Of a DNA stretch of 64,000 bases, positions 32,501-44,172 are shown one piece after another (the stretch's first letter is position 1; each line of letters starts with the position of its first letter). The notes below the pieces were generated by a model. That model made no database searches. It was given only the letters and a program-made list of their open reading frames with translations, and had not been told where the DNA came from. The translations under genes and the position numbers were made by a program. The stretch is from Prunella strophiata (taxonomy: Eukaryota > Chordata > Aves > Passeriformes > Prunellidae): contig JAZBQD010000009.1 of NCBI GenBank assembly GCA_036583965.1, positions 6,594,508 through 6,658,507 on the forward strand, written 5' to 3'.

Positions 32501-35500
32501 TCCTGCTCACAGGTAACTCCTCTGATCCCCTACACAGGGCTCCTGCTCACAGGTAACTCCTCTGAGCCCCTGCTCAGGGCTCCTGCTCACAGGTACTCCT
32601 CTGAGCCCCTGCACAGGGCTCCTGCTCACAGGTGACTCCTCTGAGCCCCTGCTCAGGGCTCCTGCTCACAGGTGACTCCTCTGAGCCCCTGCTCAGGGCT
32701 CCTGCTCACAGGTAACTCCTCTGAGCTCCTGCTCAGGGTTTCTGCTCACAGGTAACTCCTCTGAGCTCCTACTCAGGGTTCCTGCTCACAGGTAACTCCT
32801 CTGAGCCCCTGCTCAGGGCTCCTGCTCACAGGTAACTCCTCTGAGCCCCTGCTCAGGGCTCCTGCTGCCCCTGTGCCCAGCAGGGCAGTCCATCCCAAGG
32901 AATCACTGCAGGAACCTCTGGAAGGTGAAGGAACGTTGGGAAGGTGAAGACAGCCCCCACCTGCAGGGATCCAGGGCAGATTTCAAGCCCTGTCTGTGGA
33001 ATTCTCAGACCCTTGCCCCTCCTGCTGCCCCAGGATCCCAGCAGCCCCAGAAGCCCAAGCAGCTCAGTTTTCTGCCCAGCTGCATCCCCTGAGGACACTT
33101 CACATGCTCCAGACACAGAACCAGCTGTGTGAACACAGGGATGACAGATCATGGGCCACCTCCTCCCTCTGCACAGCCCAGATCCCTGGGGACCATCTCA
33201 CATCAGCTCAGATCATGCTGCAAGGTGCCAGCACTGAGCACTTGGGACAGCTTGGCCTTTTTCCTGAGGGCCAGGCTCCCCAGGGAATGTCAGAGCCCCG
33301 AGGCTGCCAGAGCATCCTCAGGCACAGGGTGGGACTTTGGGGTGGCTGTGTGGGGCCAGGAGTTAGACTTTGATGGTGTTTGTGGTTCCTTCCAGCTTGG
33401 GACATTCTATGGTTCCACAGTTCTGCATCTTGAACCTCCAATCCTGGGGAAGGAAGGGGAAAGGGGAAAGGGGAAAGGGAAAGGGGAAAGGGAAAGGGGA
33501 AAGGGAGGGAAAGGGGAAAGGGGAAAGGGGAAAGGGGAAGGGAAGGAGCCCTCCCTCTCCCAGGTCCAGCAGGACACATCCCACAGAGCCTCTGCAGCCA
33601 CCACAGCTCCTGCCAAAACACACCAACAAACCCCCTCCAATTCTGTGCTCTCAGAGCTGCCAGAGGTGCCTTTTTATTTCTATTTTTTCTAACAACAGAC
33701 TGTTTTGCTGATGTATCCAAAGCAAGGCGAGCCCCTCACATGGAAGCAGGCACATTCCTACAACCCTGAGCCATTCCAGCCCAGCCTCTGTGCAGACACA
33801 AAAGAGCAGCTGCAGTTCTGCAGGGAGCACCATTTCACACCCAGCTCTCCCCAAAGAGGGCTGTAACAAACCCAAACGTGGCTGCTCCAAGCAGCATTTG
33901 CATGCACAGTGCCTGTGCTGCGGGGAGCAGAGGGGGAGCACAGCAGGCATATGTTTTGTTTTCCCTTCACATCTGATTATGCTCATTATTAGGCACAAGA
34001 GGACAGGTGTATTCTCCAGACACAACCTTGCAGACAGGATTGCTCCTCTCTGCTGGACAGGTGGGGAGTTTGCCACTCAGGCTCTCTCCTCCAGAGCAGC
34101 TGATGTGCTCACAATCAGGGCAAGGCTGAGTAACCCCAGCTGGATCCTGGACCCTGCCTCCAGCCAGCACAGAGATGGAGTGGGAGGGCTCCAGAGGAAC
34201 GTGGGGCTGAGCAAAGCAACTCAGAACCATGCTGAGAAGACAAGGATAAACCAGAGATGCACAGCAATCTCCAGGCAGAGCTGCCTGACCAGAGCTGCAT
34301 GCCAGGCTGACACAGGCATGTGCACACCACGTACACTCCATGTGCCACAGACTCGCTGAAAGGAGCCCCTTTCCCCCTACATTAAAGCAGGCAAGGCAAC
34401 CAAATGCTTAAAAATAAGCTTCCCTCTACCAAAATCTGTCAGAGGGAGTTAACCTCCTTTTCTTCCCATTGATTCTATCATGTTCTGCCACACAAATCCT
34501 TCCCATCTGCTTAGGAGAAAGAAAAGGACAAATACACTCACAAAAGAAGAAAGGAAAACAGACTCTGCTTCCTCCATTCCCCAGGGCAGCCATTTATTGG
34601 CTCTCCCCCTGGGGCAGGGACAGCAGCCAGGGGAGCCTGCCTGTGTACACCCCCCAGCCACCTCTGCTCAGGGTTTATTCTCTCTGTAGCCACCTGCACC
34701 TCCTCTCTGCAGAAAAAAGCAATGCACTGGTGGTGCTGCTGTGACCCCTGACACTCCAGACACCAACCCCTGTTCACCCCTGACCCCCACACAGCACTGA
34801 CCTTGCCCTCAGGGCTGTCCAAATCAGGAGACACAGTGCCCACACCCGGAACCTCCTCGGAGAGCTGGCTCTTGGAGGCCAAGCCCTGGAAGAGAAAGCA
34901 GAAAGGATCAGTCCCTGATGGGCAACCAGAGATCCTGAGAGCAATATCCCAACACAGCTCAGAACCCCCCTCAGCACCCCACTGACAGCAGCTCAGCAGC
35001 ATTTCCCTTCCCTGCGGGACCAAGGGACACCAGTGCCACACAGGGAGGGCACTGCCACACCCCCAGTGCCACCAACCCCAGCAGGAGAGGGTGGCACAAA
35101 GGACATCCAAAGGGGGCACATCTTCCAGCCTCTACTGCTCCCCTTTGTGATCCTGCTGCACATTTCCTGGGATTTCTGCCCTCACAGGCAGCCCCCCAGG
35201 TTATCAGGTTATTCCCCTTTGAGACAATCCCCTCCTGCAGCCTCAGGCCCTGCCCACACGAGGCAGAGCCCCTGGCCAGCACAGGCTGGTACCACACAGC
35301 AAACAATGACATTCTCAGCCATTTGCTGCCTCTGCTCCCACTGGCAGATGGCAATGGCAGCTTCCTGTGGAGATGAAGAGATGCTGATGGGCATCTCCCC
35401 CCAGCCCAGGGCTGCTCTCCTGCAGGGACCCTCTGGAGTGGGGTCTCCAGCCACACACACCCCCTCAGCAAAAGCTGCTGAGCCCCCCAAGCACAACCCC

Positions 35501-38500
35501 CACATTGCTGATTATTTTCCTTTTTGCAATTATCCAAGCACGCCTCTCAGCTCTGCATGACCTACTTTTCCAGGGATATTACCTCACTCCCAGCCCCAGT
35601 CTGTGAGGTGCAGGGTGGCACTGCTGGCCTGTGCCACACAGCTGTGAGGGCACTGCACCATGCCAGGGGAAGCTGAAGCCCACAGCCAGGGAGAAAGGAG
35701 CTTTTGGTGACTCACCACAGGCTGCAGCACCTCATGGTCAGAGCCCCTGGAGACAGGCAAGTCCTGCTCACAGCCACTGGCCCCGGATGCCTTTGAAAGC
35801 TGAGAGGAAAAACACATTACAGCCTGCACATGTCCTACCCCTGCAGCTCCACCTGGGCATTGCCAGCATGGAAACTGCTGCTGGCAACACAAGTCTGGCC
35901 TCTCCCAGGGAAGAAAACATGGTGGGGAAGACACCAAGGATGTGAGACCCACAGGACAAGCACAAAACACCAGGAGGGCATGAGGGGGGGCTGGGGAGGG
36001 CAAAGAAGTGCTCTTCAAACATCCCTGATAAAAGGCACTTGCTTCCTCTCCATCTGCAAGGATCCCTGCAGCCCTCAGAGCTCCCAGCCCAGCACACAGC
36101 ACAGCACAGGAGCCATAAAAGCACTTTAAATTCCACTTTGCTGTGCCTAAGTGCAGCGAGGGCTCCTGCATTCCCAGCCAGTGCAGCTGCAGGGAGCTGC
36201 TCGGTGGGAGCAGCCTGTGGCCCTGCTGACCTCAGCAGAACAGCTCAGGTGCACAAAGCACACAGATCAGTTTGGGAAAGCAGCACCCTCAGCTCTTCAG
36301 GACAGAGCGTGTTTTCCAGGCTCGGGTTTGTAGTTCATCATTTCTTACAGCCACCACGCATCAGTGAACTTGAGAAATCATCACAATCAGCAGGAAGGCA
36401 GCCAGGCTGGAGAGAGATCCTTCAGCAGATCCCGTGTTCTGGCTCGGCTCCCGCTCTGGAGCGTGCACACGGGCGGACAGCGCGGGTCTGGCAGCCCAGC
36501 TGAGGGGCCAGGCAGCTGTGACCCAGCCCAGCCCTGCAGCCTGTGACCCTGCCCAGCCCTGCTCCTGCAGCCTGTGACCCTGCCCAGCCCTGCTCCTGCA
36601 GCCTGTGACCCAGCCCTGCTCCTGCAGCCTGTGACCCTGCCCAGCCCTGCTCCTGCAGCCTGTGACCCAGCCCAGCCCTGCTCCTGCAGCCTGTGACCCA
36701 GCCCAGCCCTGCTCCTGCAGCCTGTGACCCAGCCCAGCCCTGCTCCTGCAGCGTGGCCAGCTCTCCTCCCACACTGGGAGGGCTGGGAGGTTCTGTGCTC
36801 CCAGCTCCAGCTGCAGCTCCAGACCTGAGCCCCGTCCTGCCCAGCTCAAAGCTCACACCACGCACCCAGGCAGCTCTGGCAAGCTGAGAGGAACAACAGA
36901 AGGAGAGGAAGAACAGGAGGAGAGGAACAACAGGAGGAGAGGAACAAAGCAGCACGGGCAGCTGGGCTCAGTGTGAGCTCCATCAGCAACCCTGCCTGCC
37001 CAGCACAGAAAGCTGGGACTGCTCCTCCTCCCAGAGCCAAAACACGGCGCAGTCGAGGGCTCTGCCTGTCCGAGGCTTTGGGCAGTGCTTGGTGTGGGCA
37101 GGAGGGAAAGATTGCCCAGCTCAGTGCTGAAGATGCCCATCTGGGAATTCAGAGCACTCATGCCCCCCCAGGAATGACTGCCCTGCTGACCAGGAAAGCG
37201 TTTGGACTGGCTTCACACAAAAGCAGACAGTGCTCCAAGAGCTTTCCTGAGTCAGGGCCTGCCGAGACGATGGGAACAGCCAACACCAACAGCACAAAGG
37301 CAGGACTCTTACTTTGCCATCATCCAGCCTGTCCTGTGATATTGAATCTGCTGCTGCTTCTTCCCTCTCTTCATCCAGTACCTTTTCTGCACAGGACAGG
37401 GTGTCAGCAGTGGCAGCCAGGCTGGCTGGCTGATCTGCCCCTTCTGCAGCTGCAGGGGCAGCTCGGGGCTGCCTGGCAGAGCTGGGCACCTCCAGCCCTG
37501 CTGTGCTCCTTTCCCCCTCAGACCGAGGCAGCTCCTCAGCTGCAGAGGCATGTCCTTCCACCTCAGCACCTTCTTTGTCCACTGCTTCCTCCCCAGCAGG
37601 GTCCTGCTCCTCGTCCTGGGCAGACAGGCTGCTGCCAGCATCTCCAGAGAGGAGCTGAGCTGCAGACGGAGGGCACGCAGCACCAGAATCCAAGGAGGAC
37701 TCTGGCACTTCTTCAGGGTGTCTTGATTTTAAGGATTCCTTCTAGGCAGCAAGTCAAACACAATTATAGACCCAATATTCTCTCTGGGGATGCAGGAGTC
37801 AGGAACAGCACAGGCTCTCCTACAGCAAGCAGCAAAATGACAAATCTTTGGGTGACTTCAAGACCTGTTTGACTTCTTCTCACACAGTCCCGTTCCAAGC
37901 CAAGGGACTCCATGGACAAAATCTCACTCATTTCTTGGGCTCTGACTTTTTTTTGAACTGCTGCTTTTTTATTCACAGGGTCTCAGTGGATAAGAGTGGC
38001 TGTGCAAGGCCACCAGCCCCTGTGAGCACCCCACGTGCCCCACTGCAGGCCCGTTTATGCTTCCACATTGGATCTGTTCAGTGAGAGATGGAAATTTGTA
38101 AGAGACCATGACAGGACATTTCACTTCTGCCTGACATTTCAAGCAGAGGAGAGCAGGCAGGATCACCATCCCACCTTCCAGAGGGACAGACTGGAGGGTG
38201 GGCACTGACTGAAGGCACCACTCAGAGCTCAGAAAGAGCCTGTGACTAACACAGGAGGCTGAGAGATGGGGGAAAAAAACAACCCTGAATTAAAGCTTAG
38301 TCACCCAAAGGTTCAGCTGCCTCTCCCAGCAGTGGGGAGGCCACAACACTGCCCAGGGAGAGGGGAGCAGCCAGGAGAAGGCTCCCTCATCAGCATGCAA
38401 ACAGAGCTGCTGGCACGTCCCACTTGCTCACTGTTTTATTAATGCCACGGAGTCTTGTCAAACATTCCCTGCATCCTGTGCACGCCGTGTTCTGTACACT

Positions 38501-41500
38501 GAGTGCATATTTTAGTGCTGTATTTTTATCAGAGTGCCTCTGCAATGCTCTCAGCTCCCAGGCCACGAGCACGTTCTGAGTGTGCCACTGCCCTGCCACA
38601 CCTCCCCGGGGCCAGGGAGCATCCAGCAGGATGGAGAGCACAGAGGAGTCCAACTCTGGGCACTTCCCAAAAATCCTGCAGCTCTGGGCCTTGCCTGCAA
38701 TCCCCTGGCACTGACAGCTCCCAGCCCCTGTCCAGCAGAGGCTCCCAGAGTCACCAACCAGCCCCACGAGGCTCCCTGGGGGCACCAGCACCCAGGGAAA
38801 GGTGGGCACAGGGAAGTTCTTTAGTCCCCCTCATGCTTTTATGGGGATTAGGGTGGCTGGAAAGTTGTGCTCCTTTTGCTTCAGAGTTCTCCTGAGGACA
38901 TCCCACCAGGAGACCTGGCAGCATCCACAATATCCCAAATGAGGCCAAGCAGGGTTCTGATGCCTGAACACAGCATCACACACACACCAAAATATATCAG
39001 TGCACCAGCAATGGTGTGCACACAAAAGGACTTCTCTCCAGGCAAGCTCACCTGAGCTACTAAAATATCCCAGAATAATCTCTTTGGCTGGCAGAATGCT
39101 ATTTTAATGGCAATAACAGGCAAACCTTTTGTTAGCCTCACACCTTGATGATCACAAATGCAACTCTGCAGAAGAGGGAACTGTGCCAGTCAGACCCACA
39201 GGTGGAGGAGGAGGGAGGTTTCTCCTCCTGCAACAACAAACTACAGATTTTCTATGGATTTCAGAGTCAGTTGGGTTATAACTGGCTTTGGGTGATCTCT
39301 TCTCAAGCTGTAACATTCTACCCACCCTGAGTGGCACTAACTGATGGGAAACCCCTGCCTCTCAAATCATTGCTTCCAGTGAGCAGCATTAAACTTGAAC
39401 CAGCAACAGAAACAAGCCAAGCAGCTGCAGACACACACCACACCACCAGGAGCTGCCTACTGCATGCAAAGCCTGGGTGGCACCATGCAAGCAGGACAGG
39501 GATGCCAGGGAGCCACTGTCACCTCTCCCAGGCTGGCAGCCTCCTCCTCTGGGCTCCCGTGGGGCTGGGGAGCAGCTTCAGCAGCTTCAGCAGCACCAGC
39601 TGATGGGCTGCCATGGTCCTGCTGCTCCTCCTTGCTGTTCTCCTAGGCAGGGGGACACAGCCACTTGCAGAATTCCCCACACCACCTTCCCAAGCTGGAG
39701 GACTCCCCCACCCAGGACACATCACCACCCACCACAGGCAGCCCTAGGGCAGAAAGCTCTCCAGCTCTCCTGGGAACTCAGGAGCTCACAGGCCCCCAAA
39801 CACCAAGTGCTGGATGTTTCACTGCTGCCTGTCCTGCTGGCCAGCTCCATGACCTCACTGCTCCTGCAGCCTCTCCCTAGCTCTGAGTTCCCTGTGAGCT
39901 GTGTCTGATGCTGCCTCCACTCCACCCAACATCCTGGCTCAGCAAGTCACCAAAACCTCCTATTGCCTTTGAATACAGCATCCAACCCTGACCACGGGCT
40001 ACATGAAGCCAGTTTTTTCATGATTTCACCCATTACTGCTTAGATTTCCCCCTTAGGACTTGCCACACAAACCCTTGTCTGCTGCTTTGCAAGTGAGGCT
40101 CACTCCCAGGAATGCTTTTCTACTGCCACCTCATGGAGCTACCAAAGAATTCTGTTTTCCAGTCGGGGCACTGCTGTCTTATCAGGACTAGGCTATCACC
40201 TATCTGGGTTAAAGCCTGGCTGTTGGGCAGCAATTGCCATTCCACAATAGATTCCCCATCCCCAGGGCACCGAAATGCCAAGACAGCTCTTTGTTCCTGC
40301 ACACATTAACATTGCAGTGAGGAATTGGGCCCCCACAGGCTGCTGCTGTCTGGAGATGAGAGTCAGGGCTCTCTTTGTCACATCCACTTTAGCATAAGCC
40401 TTTGCAGATCCTGCCCAGCACCCTGAATAGGTTCTCCAGCAAAGTACTTTACAGCTTAATTTCCCTGCGCTGTGAAAAGGATAAGGAAAATACTCTAAAA
40501 CACTTTAAAAGAAATTAATTTGCCTTTCAGATACTGGAACAGGATTTTCAAAGCGGTGAGAAAGGATTAATGTCAGCACAAACAGTCGGGCCAAATCACC
40601 AGAGCTGCTTACAACGCACTTCCCATTGTGCCCTTGTCATCTTAAGGCTGATCCCAGCTAAGGAAAGCACAGCCCCTGCACAAGGCCCTGGGTGCACTGA
40701 ATGCTCTGTGCCTCAGCCACAGGATTTATCAGCAGGGAGAGAAGAAAGAAAACCAGGTTTTGTGTTGCCACAGAAAAGCAGCCACGTGCAGCCCACATGA
40801 GGATTCCTGTGGAATGGAGTGACAGCACCAGAGCATTCCCACAGCACCTTCCCCTCTCCCCTTCCCACTGCAGCTTCAGCTGGCAAGGAGCCTTCCTCCA
40901 CACCCCTGGCAAACAGAGAGCAGAGTGGAAATGCCTCTTCCTCATTGAGCCTTCCCCCACACCAAGTGCAGTGGCACCTCTGACCCCAGACCCTTTTCCT
41001 GCTGGTCCTGGAAAAGCAGATTTCCCCCTTGCCAGCTCCACCTGCCTGCCTTCATTTTTCCTGTCTGAGGATGAAGCAGAGCTCCAGCCTGTGCCAAGAT
41101 GTCTCCTCAAGTCCCAGCTACCAAACCACAGCCACTCCAAGCACAAACTTCCCTTCAGTGCCCACCCCACTGTGCCCTGTGGGGTTTCTCACAGCCCCCC
41201 AGCCCTGCTGCTGAGCCTTCCTCTCCATCACTCTGCTCCAGGTTGTTCCTGCTCCTGTGTGACACAGGAAACTCGTCCCTCTGGCACTGCTCCTGCACTC
41301 TCATCCCCTGGCAGTGCCTCTGCCACCTGGGCAGCCTCCCCTGCCCATCCCATCTCTGTGCTCCTACCTCAAAGTCAAAGCTGCCTGCCAGGGCTTCCAC
41401 ATCCAGGTACACATTTTTTAACAGCCTTGAGGTCCCAGGGAAACTCTGAAGGATTAAAAAAATAATAATAAATGGCCAAAATTGAGTTGTGACCTGTGCA

Positions 41501-44172
41501 ATGCCACAGGAGGGGCTCCTCAGCAGTGAAATTAGGCAGCAGAGCCATGGCAATGCACCTACAGCCAATTCATCCTGGAATGACACCATGGCAGATGCTC
41601 ATTCATAAGGATTACCATGTGAAAATGGGATCAGATGCTTTTTGGGACCAAGCAGCACAAAGCAAAGAGAGCAGAAATGAAAGCCCAGGGGCAAATGGAA
41701 CAGCCATTTCCAGGGAGCATGAGGAGGCTTCAGCACTCTGCTAACAGCAACAGCCAGGGCACACAAATACCTCATTTTCACTTTCCTTCCTCTTCATTTC
41801 TCCATTTCTCTGGCACTGCCACGTTCAAGGAACTTTTCTCTTCACAGATCAAATCCAGCAGGTTCTTGGTGCAGCTGGTGGGCTTTGGGATCTCTGCAGG
41901 CTGTGAAGGCCAGGAGGAAGGGAAGTGAGAGGTCAGACAAGAGGAAAGGGGAGCTAGAGACCCACTGAGACACTGAGCTGCTGGGTTCTGGCAGGGGGGT
42001 CAGTTTCCTACCACTTAACATGTTTGTTTATTTTTAAGGTGTTTATGTCTATGTTTTGCACATATTTTGCTTTGCCTTCCTTTAAAGGGTCAATTTCTTA
42101 CCATGTAACAAGTTTTATTGACCCCCAGGTCACTTTCTAGTAATAAATAAACAAAGCATTCAACATGGATGTAAACCTTACACTCACCAGAACAATAGTT
42201 CTTTTAATTTTATTGTCAAATAGAAGAGTGAAAATAGTTTATTAAATTGTATTATCTTCATTGTTTGGCATGCTTCATTTGGACACCCAATTCTACTAAC
42301 ACTTAACACACTTTTTTCCCTCTTCAACAGCTATTGAAACAATTCTTTCAATCTGCCAAACACAGCAGAAGAAAGCTCACCACTAATTTAGCACTAGAAG
42401 AAGAAAAGAAATCCAGTTTTTTAACAGACAACAGTAAAGCTGACAGGAAACCACAAATCCTGCCATTGAAGTGTCCCCACACCTGTCACCCTTTGCAGTC
42501 ACATTCCCAGGGGAGAGGGAGCTCACCAGTGTTCCTTCCTTGGGGGTGAGGCTGGAGTCCATCACATTCCCCAGGTCCAGGCTCAGGGGCCCACGAGGGG
42601 CGAGGGACGAGGACGGGGTGAGGCCACGGAGAGGAGAGAGGCTGCCCAGGGGAGGCTGGATGGGTGCCAGCTGGGAGCCTGGGGGCTGGGGGAGCACAGG
42701 AAATCACTGTCAGGACAGCACAGGTGTGCAGCTCACACTCCTCACCTTGGAAAGGGACAAGGAGCTCCCCTGGGCAAACAGGGGCTGTGGGACCGACCCT
42801 GCTCAGAGACCCCACACCCAGCAGGCACCAGCACACGGGACAGGTAAGGAAACAGGGTTTGATTCACTCACACATTTTGCTTTCCAAATGCCCCTCTCCC
42901 TCCCAGACACACCAGGAGTGTGTGTTTACTACAGAGTGTCTTACAGCCAAAGTTAAAGGTGATTCTGTACTCGGTGTTCCCACCCCAGCTGATCCACTGC
43001 CCATCACCCAGGTCTGGGGTCACAAGGCACTTTGTGTCCTTGCAGCCACTTGTCATCCTCTGCCCAGCCCTCCCCAAAGCACTGCAGGCAGAGCCTACTC
43101 ACAGGGAGTTGCTTCAAGGGCTGCTTCTCTTTCTTGTCCTTCTTCTCCTTCTTCTCTTCTTCTCTTTCTTGTCCTTCTTTTCCTTCTTCTCTTTTTTCTC
43201 CTTCTTTTCCTTCTTCAAGCTGCCCCGTGCCAGCAGCTTCTCCCTCTCCCTGATGACCAGCTGCTTGTAGTGCTCATCACAGGGGTGCTCCCACGTGGAC
43301 AGGCCACTCTCAAAGTTGAAGAAATAGATGTCACCACCCGCGATATCCTGGCTGCAGGGCAAAACCAGCAGGGAAAGGTTAAAACAGTTAAAAACAGCAG
43401 GGAAAGAGCACGTTAAAAATACAGCTGCACAGGCCAGAACATCTCTGCTGATGGTGTGAAGCTCAGGGAAGAGGAGTGTGATGCCTCCAGAAGGCCACAA
43501 ATGTACCAGTGTGGGAAGCAGCTCTCCCAGGATGCTCAAATCGAGCTTCCCAAGCAGCTCCTCCCTTCTTCTGAGCTCCTGACACCCCTCAAACCCAACC
43601 CTCTGCCATTCCCCTTGTCCTGTCACTGGAGATACCCCAGCACAGCTGCTGCCAGAGCTCTCACCAGGCCTTCCACTCGGGGGGCATTGGGGTCACCAGG
43701 CACTCCCTGGCCAGCCACAGCAGCTCGGATTCCTTGTCGGGGTCAATCCCGATGGTCGGCGCAAAATCCCGGATTTCTGGGGAGGCAGAAGAGCAACCTG
43801 TGAACGTGGTCTACCCAACAGAGCCACCCTCCTCAGCTAAAGCTCTGGGCACCCTGGGAAATCCTGAACCCAAAGCACACCAGCTATGTGCCTGTAGAGC
43901 CCATCGTGCCAGGCTGGGGACATGGGCAGTGACACCATGAAGTGACATTCAGCTCTGCCTCTGCTAAAACCCAGTGTGTTCTGCCCTCTCCAGCCACTCC
44001 AGAAACCAATCCCCTGCTTTCTGAACACCCCTAGAAGTGACCTGCATGCCTGAATCCCTTCTCCCAGCTCCTGGGAAGATGGGCCTCGCTCACCCTGCTC
44101 CTTAGGAACGTAGGATTCATTGTAGTCTTCTTCCAGAATGAGCTGGTCCCCAATGCGCACGGCTCCTGCCAT
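17577..44172 (-). CDS. CEP164: CEP164, centrosomal protein of 164 kDa (about 30 coding exons)
   Basis: Distal-appendage scaffold of the mother centriole; in mammals it recruits TTBK2 and starts ciliogenesis. Exons 5'->3': 44172-44094, 43776-43665, 43351-43103, 42685-42527, 41893-41771, 41445-41368, 39642-39523, 37741-37313, 35799-35716, 34885-34802, 30858-30774, 29310-29170, 27626-27405, 26275-26141, 25991-25775, 25159-25082, 24838-24707, 24427-24305, 24178-24035, 23844-23761, 23408-23368, 22328-22202, 21832-21768, 21611-21404, 20934-20827, 20269-20155, 19680-19336, 18976-18910, 18651-~18520, 17676-17577. The total is about 1,395 codons (human 1,460). The N-terminus ([12 protein letters not shown]) and WW region ([16 protein letters not shown]) match; Lys/Glu-rich coiled coil runs from 27626 to 20827; the end IKVYHY matches human VKVYRF. 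Oddities: frameshifts near 43156 and 41785, a missing exon between 34802 and 30858 (phase 0 out, 1 in), an uncertain last donor (18537 or 18520), and a 451-bp triplication at exon 22328-22202. Confidence 0.93.
21165..21312. repeat. About 23-bp tandem array in a CEP164 intron
   Basis: About six copies of CCAAGCCCACACCAAGAGGGT CAC-type units, with small variants (ACCC, ATCC). It lies about 90 bp beyond the donor of exon 21611-21404. Confidence 0.88.
22612..22779 (-). other. CEP164: Duplicated CEP164 exon, candidate cassette (copy 2)
   Basis: The copy has the same acceptor as exon 22328-22202, then runs into unit-specific sequence that offers a donor (TCAGG|GTATGA). The resulting 168-nt exon is open, enters and leaves in phase 2, and would add 56 residues without shifting the frame. 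Use is not shown. Confidence 0.35.
23063..23230 (-). other. CEP164: Duplicated CEP164 exon, candidate cassette (copy 3)
   Basis: Identical in structure to the copy at 22612-22779: same acceptor, same candidate donor, 168 nt, open and phase-neutral. It is the first copy met after exon 23408-23368 in the direction of transcription. Confidence 0.35.
31975..32870. repeat. 40-bp minisatellite, about 22 copies, in a CEP164 intron
   Basis: The unit is AGGTAACTCCTCTGAGCTCC followed by TACTCAGGGTTCCTGCTCAC, highly regular (one 39-bp unit near 32590). Two sub-types alternate: GAGCTCCT...GGGTTCC and GAGCCCCT...GGGCTCC. On the plus strand every unit carries CACAGGTAACT, a good match to a 5' splice site, antisense to CEP164. 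Confidence 0.97.
33362..33426 (+). mobile_element. CR1 3' tail fragment
   Basis: TTCCTTCCAGCTTGGGACAT followed by TCTATGGTTC is the degraded CR1 3' end in plus orientation. It lies immediately before the purine-rich array. Confidence 0.6.
33446..33545. repeat. Purine-only GGGGAAA array
   Basis: About 100 bp containing only G and A, in GGGGAAA and GGGAAA units. It has enough G-runs for quadruplexes and enough mirror symmetry for triplex (H-DNA). It lies in a CEP164 intron. Confidence 0.92.
36530..36752. repeat. About 30-bp minisatellite in a CEP164 intron
   Basis: Seven to eight units of CCTGTGACCC (A/T)GCCCAGCCCTGCTCCTGCAG. One unit lacks the CCCAG part. Confidence 0.93.

Noticed and set aside
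34600..34700. Possible CEP164 exon on minus after TTTTTTCTGCAG at 34709
   Set aside because: The phase-0 frame hits a stop after twelve codons, and the other frames do not match the neighbouring exon phases or CEP164 sequence.
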